This document shows positions 9,251-16,620 of a stretch of 64,000 nt of DNA, piece after piece. Under the pieces are notes generated by a model. That model worked only from the letters and a program-made list of their open reading frames with translations, did no database searches and was not told the DNA's origin. This stretch comes from Ensifer adhaerens (lineage in GTDB: Bacteria; Pseudomonadota; Alphaproteobacteria; Rhizobiales; Rhizobiaceae), in assembly GCF_000697965.2 (NCBI RefSeq), contig NZ_CP015880.1:620001-684000 (forward strand). The letters are read 5' to 3'. The stretch's first letter is position 1; every line of letters begins with the position of its first letter. A program made the translations under genes and the position numbers.

Positions 9251-9862
9251 TCATTCGTCTACGAGGGCTTTGCGACCACCCAAGTCGGCTGTCGGCTCGC
9301 CCGCTGGCCGTAGCCAGCCGCGATAACGCACGATCAGGCTGGTCGACGGGCTTGCGACCTCCACGTGGAAATGAAACAGGCCGTCACGATCCTCCTCGAA
9401 CGTCCGGCCACCCGGCGCAAGCAGTAAAGGAAGCGGAAGGCCAAGAAAGGACCAGGCGCGAACCGAGAGATGCAGGCGGTTTTCGGCGGGCTCAAGCGCG
9501 CACAGGACACGGAACGGTCCGAAATCTTCCGCGAGCAGTGGTTCGTTCCGCCTCTCGGCCTTCCGTTGCGAGCTGCGCAGGACTTTCCCACCGAAGCGTC
9601 GGGTCCAGACTTCCCGACCATTGCTGCATGCGAAGTGGATTTCAACAGGGACGTCAGCGCCTGCACCGGGAAAGCCGAGCATGGAGGCGACGAGCCGAGC
9701 CCCTATCGAGCTGCCGCGCTCGATGACCGCACGTCCGCGAAAGGTGGCATGCCCCTCTGACAGGTGGTGCAGGGCGCGGATCGACGCGGGCAGGTGGTTC
9801 CATTGCCGGCCGAGGATCTGGCGGTAAAGGCTCTGTTTTTGGACCATGTCTTCCATCGTCAT
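9251..9862 (-). CDS. DUF4166 domain protein
   Basis: 203 aa. It matches my memory of DUF4166 proteins: an N-terminal LPASIRALHHL-type segment, then beta-rich stretches GHATFRGRAVIERG, ACSNGREVWTRRFGG and DGLFHFHVEV. Probably cytosolic or peripheral; function unknown. DUF4166 often occurs with saccharopine-dehydrogenase- or DCC-type genes. Here its start overlaps by 4 bp (ATGA) the stop of the DCC-family gene, so the two are translationally coupled. Confidence 0.75.
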   Translation of the reverse strand: MTMEDMVQKQSLYRQILGRQWNHLPASIRALHHLSEGHATFRGRAVIERGSSIGARLVASMLGFPGAGADVPVEIHFACSNGREVWTRRFGGKVLRSSQRKAERRNEPLLAEDFGPFRVLCALEPAENRLHLSVRAWSFLGLPLPLLLAPGGRTFEEDRDGLFHFHVEVASPSTSLIVRYRGWLRPAGEPTADLGGRKALVDE

Positions 9863-10311
9863 GCGATGAAGCGCCCACGCTCCTCAGGCGTCGGCACCAT
9901 GCAGCTCTGGCGGCGGCCGGCGATGCGGTAGCGGTTTCTCGCCACGAGATCATAGAGCGGATCGCGAAGGGCAGCGGGCAGGATCCGGCAGATGTTGGCG
10001 AGCGACCACGGCAGACCCAGCCGCGCAAGCGTGCGGATCGATCCGTCGGATTTGATGCGGGCGATGCCGTCCTCGATCAGCATGTTGCTCTCAAAATGGA
10101 AGGTATCGAGCCCGTAGTGCCGGTAGAGCGCCTGGCCAAGCGGCGACTGTGCTGTCAAATAGCGATATTGCGCCCGTCGGTCGTGGCGAAGCAGAAAGCG
10201 CACCCAGCCGGAACAAAAGATGCATTCGCCGTCGAAGACGATCACCGGCTTGTCGTCGGCAAAGGCGGGCACCGAAGCATCATTGCGATAGCTGTAGGCC
10301 TCGCGCCGCAT
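9859..10311 (-). CDS. DCC-family thiol-disulfide oxidoreductase (DUF393)
   Basis: 150 aa. The family-defining DxxCxxC motif is present as FDGECIFC near residue 27, followed by a thioredoxin-like fold pattern (FLLRHDRRAQYRYLTAQS; SDGSIRTLARLGLPW; the terminal YDLVARNRYRI segment). These proteins are presumed redox enzymes with unknown partners. Translationally coupled to the DUF4166 gene downstream (ATGA overlap) and 2 bp from the end of the hydrolase gene upstream, so part of a four-gene minus-strand operon. Confidence 0.85.
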   Translation of the reverse strand: MRREAYSYRNDASVPAFADDKPVIVFDGECIFCSGWVRFLLRHDRRAQYRYLTAQSPLGQALYRHYGLDTFHFESNMLIEDGIARIKSDGSIRTLARLGLPWSLANICRILPAALRDPLYDLVARNRYRIAGRRQSCMVPTPEERGRFIA

Positions 10312-10313
10312 GA

Positions 10314-11237
10314 TCAGCCCGCTCCGCCGGGCGCCAGCCGGTAGGCGCCGAGAAGCGAGGGCGGGCCATCGGTTTCGATCCGTCCCTGTTCGATCAGGTC
10401 TTCGAGATGGGCGAGCACCGAAAGTGCCGCCGCCCCATGCAGCCGCACGTCGGTGGACGCATAGATGACCTTGACCATGTCAGGGATATGGCTGTCGCCG
10501 GCGCGGATGCGTTCGAGCACGGCACGCTCGCGCATCTTGCGGTGGGCGCGCAGGCCGCGAAGGAAGGAGGCAGGCTCGATCACAGGTCCGCCATGGCCGG
10601 GCAGGTAGAGATGCTCGTCGCGGGAAAGCAGCTTTTCGAGCGAGGCCATGTAATCGGCCATGGCGCCATCGGGCGGCGCGACGATCGTCGTCGCCCAGGC
10701 CATGACGTGGTCGGCGGAAAAGAGAATGCCGGTGCCATCGAGCGCGAAGGCCATGTGGTTGGCCGTATGGCCGGGCGTGGCAAGCCCCGTCAGGCTCCAG
10801 CCGTCGCCCTCGATGCGCCCGCCGTCGGCAAGCCCGAGATCGGGGACGAACTCCATGTCGGAACTCTCGGCGAAAGGATTGCTCTCGCCCGCATGCAAGG
10901 GACGGGCGGAGCGATGCGGGCCTTCGCCGACGATCACCGCACCTGTGGCAGCCTTCAGCCGGCGCGCCAGCGGCGAGTGGTCGCGATGCGTGTGGCTGAC
11001 GGCGATATGGGTGACCTCACGGCCGGCGAGCGCCGCCATCAGCGCCTGGAAATGCGCCTCGTCATCGGGGCCGGGATCGATGACGGCAACGGAACGTCTT
11101 CCGACGATATAGCTGTTGGTTCCGTGAAAGGTGAAAGGGCCGGGATTGTTGACCGTGATGCGCTGCACATCGTCCGCAACCATCACGGCCTCGCCATGGG
11201 CCGGCTTGAAATCGAGATCGAAGTCCGGGCCCTGCAT
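10314..11237 (-). CDS. Metallo-beta-lactamase-fold hydrolase (LACTB2-like)
   Basis: 307 aa from the ATG at 11237. Zinc ligands are visible in HTHRDHSPL (HxHxDH), in the TPGHTANH segment and in LYLPGHGGP. The N-terminal NPGPFTFHGTNSY and VIDPGPDDEAH stretches are typical of the LACTB2-like branch; a C-terminal winged-helix-like tail (YASTDVRLHGAAALSVLAHL) completes the family layout. Probably a cytosolic metal-dependent hydrolase; substrate unknown. A GTG at 11258 overlapping the upstream stop is an alternative start, but AGGAAGAG lies just upstream of the ATG. Confidence 0.85.
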   Translation of the reverse strand: MQGPDFDLDFKPAHGEAVMVADDVQRITVNNPGPFTFHGTNSYIVGRRSVAVIDPGPDDEAHFQALMAALAGREVTHIAVSHTHRDHSPLARRLKAATGAVIVGEGPHRSARPLHAGESNPFAESSDMEFVPDLGLADGGRIEGDGWSLTGLATPGHTANHMAFALDGTGILFSADHVMAWATTIVAPPDGAMADYMASLEKLLSRDEHLYLPGHGGPVIEPASFLRGLRAHRKMRERAVLERIRAGDSHIPDMVKVIYASTDVRLHGAAALSVLAHLEDLIEQGRIETDGPPSLLGAYRLAPGGAG

Positions 11238-11254
11238 GCGTCTCTTCCTGGATT

Positions 11255-11551
11255 TCACTTGTATTCGATCTCGATGAACGACATCGGCTCTTTGCCGGCA
11301 TTGACGACGTTGTGCGCCATGCCCGCCTCACGGCGGTAGGCGGCACCCTTGGCGATATCGACCCGCCGGCTGCCCGCCTCTTCCTCGAGCAGGAACTGGC
11401 AGTCGGTCATCGGCACCACCACATAGCCGAGCCCGTGCACATGGTGACCGGTGTCGGCGCCGGGCTCGAAATCCCAACGGGTGATCCTGACGACCGTGTC
11501 GTCGACGAGTACGGTTGGAACGGCAGGGGGGCGGGCGCGAAACTGGCTCAT
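11255..11551 (-). CDS. Cupin-fold protein
   Basis: 98 aa from the ATG at 11551, which follows GGAG by 6 bp; ATG 11563 and 11575 are in-frame alternatives. A single small beta-barrel cupin: motif 1 with metal-ligand histidines (GADTGHHVHGLGYVV) and motif 2 (AGMAHNVVNAG) are both present. Probably a metal-binding cytosolic protein; the reaction is unknown. First gene of the operon running through the hydrolase, DCC and DUF4166 genes. Confidence 0.82.
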   Translation of the reverse strand: MSQFRARPPAVPTVLVDDTVVRITRWDFEPGADTGHHVHGLGYVVVPMTDCQFLLEEEAGSRRVDIAKGAAYRREAGMAHNVVNAGKEPMSFIEIEYK

Positions 11552-11664
11552 GAAATTCTCCATCTGCCGGGACAATAGGAGGTGCGGTCAGCGAAGGGAA
11601 GGGTACATCCGGTACCCACGGCGAGCGCCCTTCGGCGTCGTCGCCAACAAATCCGCCGAAAATT

Positions 11665-11685
11665 CAACTTAGTGCCAACTTAGTG
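11665..11685. repeat. Tandem 10-bp direct repeat upstream of tRNA-Gln
   Basis: CAACTTAGTG occurs at 11665-11674 and again at 11676-11685, one helical turn apart. It lies between the cupin operon start and tRNA-Gln and could be an operator for either side. Nothing else supports a role. Confidence 0.35.
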
Positions 11686-11754
11686 ATTGTGACGGGCGGC
11701 GAGCTTTGATAATCAGGCGCTCGATTTGGCGGACGTATTGTCCCGTCAATCCGT

Positions 11755-11829
11755 TGGGGCGTCGCCAAGCGGTAAGGCACCGGTTTTTGGTACCGGCATT
11801 CCCAGGTTCGAATCCTGGCGCCCCAGCCA
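11755..11829 (+). tRNA. tRNA-Gln (TTG)
   Basis: A complete cloverleaf can be drawn: acceptor TGGGGCG/CGCCCCA with discriminator G and encoded CCA; a D-arm with GGTAA loop; an anticodon arm CCGGT-TTTTGGT-ACCGG giving anticodon TTG; and a TTCGAAT T-loop closed by CCAGG/CCTGG. Confidence 0.95.
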
Positions 11830-11954
11830 CATTTTTCCAGGCAGTTGATCCATTGGGCGGGCGATCGCGCGCGCCGGATTTGCATGCACTCTTGTCAAGT
11901 CATCTTGCAACTGACACGCTAGTTTCGTTGATTCCAACATGTGTGAGGGAGAAG

Positions 11955-12137
11955 ATGGCTCACAAATTCGAAATCTACAAAGACAAGGCTGGCGAGTTCC
12001 GTGTTCGCTTCAAGTACAACAGCGAAGTGATGTTCTCGACCGAGGGCTACAAGACCAAGGCCAGCGCGCAGAACGCCATCGACTCGATCAAGAAGAACGG
12101 TCCCGACGCGCCCGTCGAGGACAACAGCGCCGGCTGA
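11955..12137 (+). CDS. DUF1508 (YegP-like) small protein
   Basis: 60 aa with one DUF1508 repeat: KFEIYKDKAGEFRVRFK, then SEGY-type TEGYKTKASAQNAIDSIKKN. Larger family members such as E. coli YegP have two repeats. Function unknown; small cytosolic proteins sometimes linked to stress. ATG 11955 is preceded by GAGGGAGAAG. An intrinsic terminator follows 19 bp after the stop. Confidence 0.85.
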   Translation: MAHKFEIYKDKAGEFRVRFKYNSEVMFSTEGYKTKASAQNAIDSIKKNGPDAPVEDNSAG

Positions 12138-12155
12138 GTTCGACGCAATCCCCTA

Positions 12156-12190
12156 GAAAAAACCCGCCGATTTTCACCGGCGGGTTTTTT
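12156..12190. terminator. Bidirectional intrinsic terminator
   Basis: AAAAAACCCGCCG, an 8-nt loop, then CGGCGGGTTTTTT: a strong GC stem flanked by A-runs on one side and T-runs on the other. It serves the DUF1508 gene and the converging lipoprotein gene. Confidence 0.92.
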
Positions 12191-12200
12191 GTTTGTTGGT

Positions 12201-12638
12201 TTAGCCTGCGGTTGCCGCCGGCTTGGTCTGGGCCGGGGCGCCGAGGAACTCTTCGCACCAGCTCGGGCCTTCGGCACGCTTGCGGTCGCCGGCAATGTGG
12301 ATCGAGCGGATGACGTAGTCGGACGAGACGGTCAGTTGCACCGCGCAGCTCAGATACTCGGTGCGCGCCGAGGAAATGCGCTTGCCGCGCTTGCCGTCCT
12401 TGGTGGTTTCGTACTGCGCCGGGATCTTGCGGGTCTTGTAGCCGCCCTTCCAGCTATAGACCGTGGAGCTGCCGCTTTCGACGTCGGAGATCGGCGGACC
12501 GTACTGGGCGAAGAAGCCGCCGGCCGGCTGGCCGAGCCAACGGGCTTCGACTGCGTTCCTGGAAATCCCCGTCCCGGTCGTCGTGCAGCCGGCGAGCACG
12601 AGCGCGAGGCCCGCCACCGTCATCATGCGGAAGTTCAT
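12201..12638 (-). CDS. Putative lipoprotein, 145 aa
   Basis: The N-terminus (MNFRMMTVAGLALVLAGC) is a clear lipoprotein signal, lipidated Cys at residue 18. The mature domain contains WLGQPAGGFFAQYGPP and VYSWKGG, a pattern seen in small SmpA/BamE-like or other envelope lipoproteins, plus two Cys residues (LSCAV, PSWCEEF) that may pair. ATG 12638 follows GGGGCAG. Convergent with the DUF1508 gene across a shared terminator. Specific function not recognised. Confidence 0.72.
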   Translation of the reverse strand: MNFRMMTVAGLALVLAGCTTTGTGISRNAVEARWLGQPAGGFFAQYGPPISDVESGSSTVYSWKGGYKTRKIPAQYETTKDGKRGKRISSARTEYLSCAVQLTVSSDYVIRSIHIAGDRKRAEGPSWCEEFLGAPAQTKPAATAG

Positions 12639-12956
12639 GTTTCTGCCCCTTTGGCTCTCGTTCTGAAATCGGCATGGCACGGAAGCCCGTATCCCCTGGC
12701 TTTCCGCGCTTTCCGTTGAGCCTCTAGCGCCAAAAGAGACGAAAGGAAATGCACGCAGCGGTTCCGGTTCCAGGAAATTATGAAGCGTTGCAGAAAGTCC
12801 CTATCACGCGCATCTCCGGGGCGCCGTTGGTGCTGACCAGGGCCATTTTGCGCCTACGTTTTCCACCGTCACGATTTTTTTGGAAAAGGCGCAATGTTTT
12901 TCGAGATAGGCGCTTGTGAAATCAAAATGCCTGTTCTATAGAGGCGCCGCTGGTCA
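12639..12956. other. Spacer upstream of tRNA-Pro
   Basis: 318 bp with no gene. It holds the lipoprotein promoter on the minus strand and the tRNA-Pro promoter on the plus strand (12914-12942). Confidence 0.5.
12914..12942 (+). promoter_or_regulatory. Sigma-70-type promoter of tRNA-Pro
   Basis: TTGTGA at 12914-12919 and TATAGA at 12937-12942 are separated by exactly 17 bp, placing the expected start a few bases before the tRNA 5' end at 12957. It lies outside the island, so the chromosomal promoter still drives the tRNA after integration. Confidence 0.7.
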
Positions 12957-13033
12957 CGGAGTGTAGCGCAGTCTGGTAGCGCACCACGTTCGGGACGTGG
13001 GGGTCGGAGGTTCGAATCCTCTCACTCCGACCA
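12957..13033 (+). tRNA. tRNA-Pro (CGG), integration site of the island
   Basis: Acceptor CGGAGTG/CACTCCG with A discriminator and encoded CCA; D-arm with TCTGGTA loop; anticodon arm CCACG-TTCGGGA-CGTGG giving CGG; T-arm GGAGG-TTCGAAT-CCTCT, whose outermost pair is a G-T wobble. The gene is intact, but its 3' half is probably supplied by the island, because a second copy of the 3' half with a perfect GCAAG/CTTGC T-stem lies at the far end (54252-54303). Confidence 0.95.
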
Positions 13034-13035
13034 GC
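12984..13035 (+). repeat. Left attachment site (attL), tRNA-Pro 3' half
   Basis: Direct repeat partner of 54252-54303. Identity is perfect over 12984-13006 (anticodon stem-loop through variable loop), interrupted by five T-stem differences, and perfect again over the acceptor strand and CCA. The strand exchange most likely took place in the first 23 bp. Confidence 0.88.
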
Positions 13036-13096
13036 TTGATTTTAAACGCTTTTTCCCGAATCTTGCGAAGCGTTTTTGGCCTCAAAATTGGCGGAC

Positions 13097-13119
13097 CTGA
13101 CAGAAACTCTGACAGAAAC
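13097..13119. repeat. Two CTGACAGAAAC repeats, probable integrase arm-type sites (left)
   Basis: CTGACAGAAAC at 13097-13107 and 13109-13119, 12 bp apart. The same 11-mer occurs at 52207-52217 and 54143-54153, with a one-mismatch copy at 54133-54143. Position about 60-85 bp inside the left crossover site fits arm-type binding sites of a tyrosine integrase. Confidence 0.55.
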
Positions 13120-13147
13120 CCTCGTTTCGGTCAGAGCGAATATCCTC

Positions 13148-13217
13148 GTCGCGCCGCCGGAATCGAACCAGTCTACCCGCTGTCGCGGTGCGTGTGCCAT
13201 CACACTCCAGGCGCAAA
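13148..13217 (-). tRNA. Degenerate tRNA-like sequence
   Basis: Read on the minus strand: a 7-bp acceptor can form (TTGCGCC/GGCGCGA, one G-T pair), a D-arm-like GTGT-GATGGC-ACAC, and a T-loop TTCGATT closed by only four good pairs. The anticodon arm is not canonical (CCGC-GACA-GCGG, 4-nt loop), the variable region is too short, and no CCA follows. Best read as a tRNA remnant or tRNA-mimic. Confidence 0.3.
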
Positions 13218-13376
13218 CCACGAAGTGATGCCGACCGCTATGCCGACATCACTGCATGAAGGCAGGGGATAGCGCCCCCGCCAAAAGGATATCCTCACGA
13301 TGCCGTAGGCGGCCGCGAGGAGAAAGAGCCGGCGGAAATGCTTGCAACGGCTCCGCGCTTCCAGGAGATTACGTCG

Positions 13377-13643
13377 ATGAGCGACGAGCTAGACCGGCTG
13401 ATGTGGGAGATCAACGACGCCTTCGATGAGTTTCATCGCGGCATCAGCGACGGCCTGCGCATCAACTGGATGCCAACTGGACCTGGCTTCCGACTCAGAG
13501 ACCTCGAACGGTACGAAGCCTTCCTTGAAAGTTCCCCAGCAGAGCAGGCCGAGTTTTTGAAAACTGTCCACTCCGACGAGTTGAAGTTCTGGCATGAGTT
13601 GCAGAGCGCTCGGGCGGCGTATCTGGCAGACCAACCGACATGA
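13377..13643 (+). CDS. Hypothetical protein, 88 aa
   Basis: ATG at 13377 follows AGGAG at 9 bp. The product is acidic and helical (MSDELDRLMWEINDAFDEF; AEFLKTVHSDELKFWHEL), with no signal peptide or membrane segment. First of two translationally coupled small genes at the left of the island. Not recognised; typical of phage accessory proteins. Confidence 0.6.
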   Translation: MSDELDRLMWEINDAFDEFHRGISDGLRINWMPTGPGFRLRDLERYEAFLESSPAEQAEFLKTVHSDELKFWHELQSARAAYLADQPT

Positions 13644-13816
13644 CGGATATCGTCAACGACGAAGAGCGCCAGAACAGAGCCAAGGCCGCCCGTGAGCGAT
13701 TCGAACGGGCGACGTCGGATATGGCGTCCGAGGGACGCTTCGCAGATGCCGAGGGGATGAGCGAGATCGAAATGATGGAATATGCGACGCGGCTTCAGCA
13801 GGAGGCCCGGAAGTAA
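13640..13816 (+). CDS. Small hypothetical protein, 58 aa
   Basis: Starts with an ATGA overlap on the previous stop, so translation is coupled. The product (MTDIVNDEERQNRAKAARER...QQEARK) is charged and probably one or two long helices. Good codon use for this genome and the coupling support it as real. Confidence 0.55.
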   Translation: MTDIVNDEERQNRAKAARERFERATSDMASEGRFADAEGMSEIEMMEYATRLQQEARK

Positions 13817-13980
13817 GATGGCGGCCCGTGAGGGTCGTCAAACCGCCGATCTACATCGACGGGTAACCCCGGTTCCCGGTAGTGCGCGACTACCGAGGCC
13901 ATCATACACGAGCCGCCTCTGGCCGCGCCCTCAGGCGCAATGACGTTAGGGCCGAAGCCCGCCGCGACCGCAGCCGCATC

Positions 13981-14091
13981 GTGATGGCAAGAGGGATTCG
14001 AACCGACTACCTGCCGCACATATGACCGTCTGCCGCCTGCAGGTCGGGATCGGGTCGTGCGGTCGCTCTACCATTGAGCTACTGCCATCAC
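13981..14091 (-). tRNA. tRNA-like sequence with oversized central region
   Basis: On the minus strand the ends form a perfect 9-bp stem (GTGATGGCA / TGCCATCAC), followed by a textbook D-arm (TA-GCTC-AATGGTA-GAGC) and, at the 3' side, a T-loop (GG-TTCGAAT-CC). The T-stem has two mismatches, and 57 nt lie between D-stem and T-stem where about 23 are expected. That interval can fold (CCGCAC/GTGCGG, CTGC/GCAG) but gives no clear anticodon loop. It may be a tRNA with an insertion, a pseudogene, or a tRNA mimic. Confidence 0.4.
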
Positions 14092-14101
14092 GGACATGAT
14101 C

Positions 14102-14481
14102 GTGCCGGAAATCAGTGCATCGGAAAAGCGCCGGCGGAATATAATCAGCACGGGAAGCCGAAGACGGTAAAAGTCGGAGCCGATGGGGAACCCGAGGAAG
14201 TCACCGAACATATCGACAGCGTGCTTTTCCAGCTCGACGGCTACAAGGCGCTCAATCCGGAACGGAAAGCGCTGGCCCCGATCCTCGAGAAGCTGTCGGC
14301 CGATCTGCGTAAAGTCGGGCATGTCACCGATAGCACGGTGCAGCAGATGTCTCCCTTGGACCGCACGGCGCTTTCGAGGGAGCTCAGGCGCATTCTGACG
14401 TCTATGCAGAGCGTTCACGACGCGCTCGCTCACGAGCTGAGGTTCCTGAACCAGATCAACGTCAACCGCTTCCGCCAATGA
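14102..14481 (+). CDS. Hypothetical protein, N-terminus uncertain
   Basis: The open frame begins at a TTG (14074) inside the tRNA-like sequence and encodes up to 135 aa. The convincing part is about residues 35-135: KTVKVGADGEPEEVTEHIDSVLFQLDGYKALNPERKALAPILEKL and onward, a helical acidic domain. No ATG with a ribosome site precedes it, so the true start may be lost. It is followed with an ATGA overlap by a frameshifted small gene. Function unknown. Confidence 0.45.
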
Positions 14482-14640
14482 GCAGCCGACGCACGCTCCC
14501 CCGTCGAGTTCGAATTCGAGGGCAAGGAAGGGACGATCTCGATCCGAGGCTACAAGGAGTTCAACGGCATGCCGATTCCCGAGGAGTTGCGCACGTCCTA
14601 TCTGCCCTCGATCGATGTTCTGGAGCCGCGTCGGAATTAG
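14478..14640 (+). pseudogene. Small gene with apparent one-base frameshift
   Basis: ATG 14478 overlaps the previous stop (ATGA). After eight codons the frame meets a run of five C (CTCCCCCG, near 14498). Removing one C joins MSSRRTLP to a protein-like sequence in the next frame (VEFEFEGKEGTISIRGYKEF, then NGMPIPEELRTSYLPSIDVL) ending at a TAG at 14640, for about 53 aa. This is either a real homopolymer mutation or an assembly error. Confidence 0.45.
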
Positions 14641-15275
14641 TCGCGTGTGCTATAGGCCGCTTTCACCCAGATCGTTCCTGCGAGTTCAAGCCAGTGGAAC
14701 CCTCGATCATCGGGATACGGTAGCCTCGAAGCCATGTTCGCGATGAACACACGGTAATCGGCGACCGTGACTCGGAACTCACTTGTGCTGCCGATCTCGC
14801 GGTCGTTGAACGAATGAATCGCGTTGCGGCGGGACTGGATGATGCCGATCAATTTCCGCTCGGCATCCGGGAATATCTTCCGACGCTCAATCAGTTGCCT
14901 GATCTTCTCCATCGCCAGCTCGTCAGGCGGATAGTGCTGGCCCTTCTTGGCACCTTTTTTCCGTAGCGCGTCGATCGCGGCGAGGTCCTCGGCGGAGTTG
15001 TTGTAGTCGTTGATGTAGACACCGAAAAACAGCCTCAGCGAACTCTCCATGATACTGCCGAGATTGGCCCATGCCAGGATCAGGTCGCCATCTGAAAGCG
15101 TAGGCGGTTCAATCCAGCGGTGAAGAGACCGAGCGAGCGAAGGCGTCCAGTCAAGCCTCGCGGATGCCAGCAGCGTAGCGCCGTCCGATGGAGCCCAACC
15201 GTGGGCTTTGCTCCAGAAGCCCGCAAGACCAGCCTGGATAGTAACGATGTCGGCGACATGGGATTCGTACGTCAT
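14637..15275 (-). CDS. HEPN-like protein, 212 aa
   Basis: ATG at 15275 overlaps the TAA of the upstream gene (TAATG). The protein is all-helical by inspection and carries an R-x4-H motif (SRRNAIHSF, Arg149 to His154) in the sequence setting typical of HEPN domains, often RNases of toxin-antitoxin or abortive-infection systems. The N-terminal part (LAWANLGSIMESSLRLFFGVYIND) also fits a helical HEPN-type bundle. Assignment is by motif only. The small basic protein encoded just upstream could be a partner. Confidence 0.5.
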   Translation of the reverse strand: MTYESHVADIVTIQAGLAGFWSKAHGWAPSDGATLLASARLDWTPSLARSLHRWIEPPTLSDGDLILAWANLGSIMESSLRLFFGVYINDYNNSAEDLAAIDALRKKGAKKGQHYPPDELAMEKIRQLIERRKIFPDAERKLIGIIQSRRNAIHSFNDREIGSTSEFRVTVADYRVFIANMASRLPYPDDRGFHWLELAGTIWVKAAYSTRD

Positions 15276-15529
15276 TAGCCCTTCACTGTGTTGAACGGCG
15301 TCGGCCGCCAAGGATACGCTTTGAAGGGGTTGTGGATCGTCTTACCCGGAACCTGCGGCACGCGGGTGTCTTCGTACTGCGAGAGATCGGCAGTCGTGTC
15401 CTCGAGAATACGGGCTTTTTTCAGCTTACCGCGAAGTCCCGTGTTCAGAATGCGGTAGCTGTCGGGGTTGAACGGCTTTGCCAACTTCGAGTTCGGACCC
15501 TTGAGCTTGTTTTTCTTGCGCTTCGGCAT
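15275..15529 (-). CDS. Small basic protein, 84 aa
   Basis: Very lysine/arginine-rich N-terminus (MPKRKKNKLKGPNSKLAKPF), then KARILEDTTADLSQYEDTRV and a proline-rich tail. Could bind nucleic acid. It ends in a TAATG overlap with the HEPN-like gene, so the two form a coupled pair, a layout common to antitoxin-toxin modules. Function unknown. Confidence 0.55.
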   Translation of the reverse strand: MPKRKKNKLKGPNSKLAKPFNPDSYRILNTGLRGKLKKARILEDTTADLSQYEDTRVPQVPGKTIHNPFKAYPWRPTPFNTVKG

Positions 15530-15532
15530 CGG

Positions 15533-15865
15533 TCACTTCCTCACAGGGAACTGCTGATACATGGGCTCGACAGCTGAGACGACCGGAAGATCAGGATTTC
15601 GGGCGCACGTCGCGCGAACCTCTCCAAGGATGACGTCCATCTTCATTGTCGAGAAATCGCGATATCCCTGGCCGCTTGCCTGGTTCGTCATATTTATGCC
15701 GGTCATAAAACCTGTGGCCCAGGCAAAGAGCTGGGACTGAAAAGGCTTGCTGTCCATGTGTGGCAGCACCTCCCGGCAGAGCACAGCGCCGAGACCCGCA
15801 ACGTTTTGCGCGGCGGCGGGACTGACAACGGACGCAACGATGAAGGCGGCGGCAAAGGTTCTCAT
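15533..15865 (-). CDS. Small secreted protein, 110 aa
   Basis: ATG 15865 follows AGGAGAG. Signal peptide MRTFAAAFIVASVVSPAAA. The mature part (VLCREVLPHMDSKPFQSQLFAWATGFMTG; VRATCARNPDLPVVSAVEPM) contains two Cys that could pair and resembles small periplasmic HdeA/Rap1a-type helical proteins, but I do not assign it to a family. Possibly co-transcribed with the basic protein and HEPN-like genes (stop 4 bp before the next start). Confidence 0.6.
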   Translation of the reverse strand: MRTFAAAFIVASVVSPAAAQNVAGLGAVLCREVLPHMDSKPFQSQLFAWATGFMTGINMTNQASGQGYRDFSTMKMDVILGEVRATCARNPDLPVVSAVEPMYQQFPVRK

Positions 15866-15954
15866 TCGGCTCTCCTGCGCCGACAATCTACACAATCGTA
15901 CATGGAAATCGAGTGCATTGACTCGCGGCAAAAACAAGAACTAAACGTGAACGT

Positions 15955-16239
15955 ATGAAACACCGACGCGGCATCGATCTCACCAAGGGCGAACGGGGCC
16001 AGCCGATCTATGTCGGTGAAGCCATGGACGTCATGGCCGACGTTACGCGGATGATGCAGTGGGAATGCATTGGCGGTCGCTGCGCCCGGTGTGAGCGCGA
16101 AGGCTGGGTTGACCGCTGGGAGCTCCAGCAAGGGCGATCCAGTATCGTACTCAGTGAGATCGCTAAGCGCCTACGTTGCCGCGGCTGCGGCAACAAGACC
16201 GGAAACAAGGTAATTCTCGGTCGACTACCCCGAGACTGA
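15955..16239 (+). CDS. Zinc-ribbon protein, 94 aa
   Basis: Two CxxC pairs (GRCARCERE and LRCRGCGNK) about 30 residues apart form a likely zinc ribbon. The N-terminal part is short and soluble. Probably a nucleic-acid- or protein-binding accessory factor of the island. Divergent from the secreted-protein gene. Its 3' end overlaps the end of the convergent 131-aa gene by 15 bp. Confidence 0.6.
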   Translation: MKHRRGIDLTKGERGQPIYVGEAMDVMADVTRMMQWECIGGRCARCEREGWVDRWELQQGRSSIVLSEIAKRLRCRGCGNKTGNKVILGRLPRD

Positions 16240-16620
16240 TCGCCAAAGAAGCGCGACGATGCCGATCGGGATCGCGATAGTCACCAGCGACAACAGATAA
16301 GCCCCAAAGACTGGTGTGCTACGGTTGCGTTCGGCATCGAGCTTTGCGAGTTTTGCATCGCGGGTCGCACGCTCATGTCCGTGCGTTCGATTGATGCGTG
16401 CGCGCTGAACGCTGTCGGGGTCTTGCAGAGCCGCAATGAAGAAGCGAACTAGCCTTGGATGCTGCAAAACGGTCTCCTCTCGAACTGACCAACGCGCTAC
16501 TCCTACACGAGCCCCATTAACACATCGATCGCTATATTTGCTGTCGTCGACTTGAATCCACAACTCTGCCGCGTCATATGTAGTGAAGACAACTTTGTTG
16601 ACAGAGGCATGACATGGCAA
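16225..16620 (-). CDS. Tail-anchored small membrane protein
   Basis: 131 aa with one C-terminal membrane helix (about 105-126: FGAYLLSLVTIAIPIGIVALL) after a charged soluble part containing a basic helix (RATRDAKLAKLDAERNR). No ATG is available: the start shown is a TTG at 16620, which overlaps the start of the divergent plus-strand gene, so the true start is uncertain. Function unknown. Confidence 0.45.
   Translation of the reverse strand: MPCHASVNKVVFTTYDAAELWIQVDDSKYSDRCVNGARVGVARWSVREETVLQHPRLVRFFIAALQDPDSVQRARINRTHGHERATRDAKLAKLDAERNRSTPVFGAYLLSLVTIAIPIGIVALLWRSVSG

Larger units (their letters stand above)
13036..13376. other. Left-end regulatory region of the island
   Basis: 341 bp with no convincing protein gene. 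It contains the two CTGACAGAAAC repeats and a tRNA-like sequence on the minus strand (13148-13217). Confidence 0.5.
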
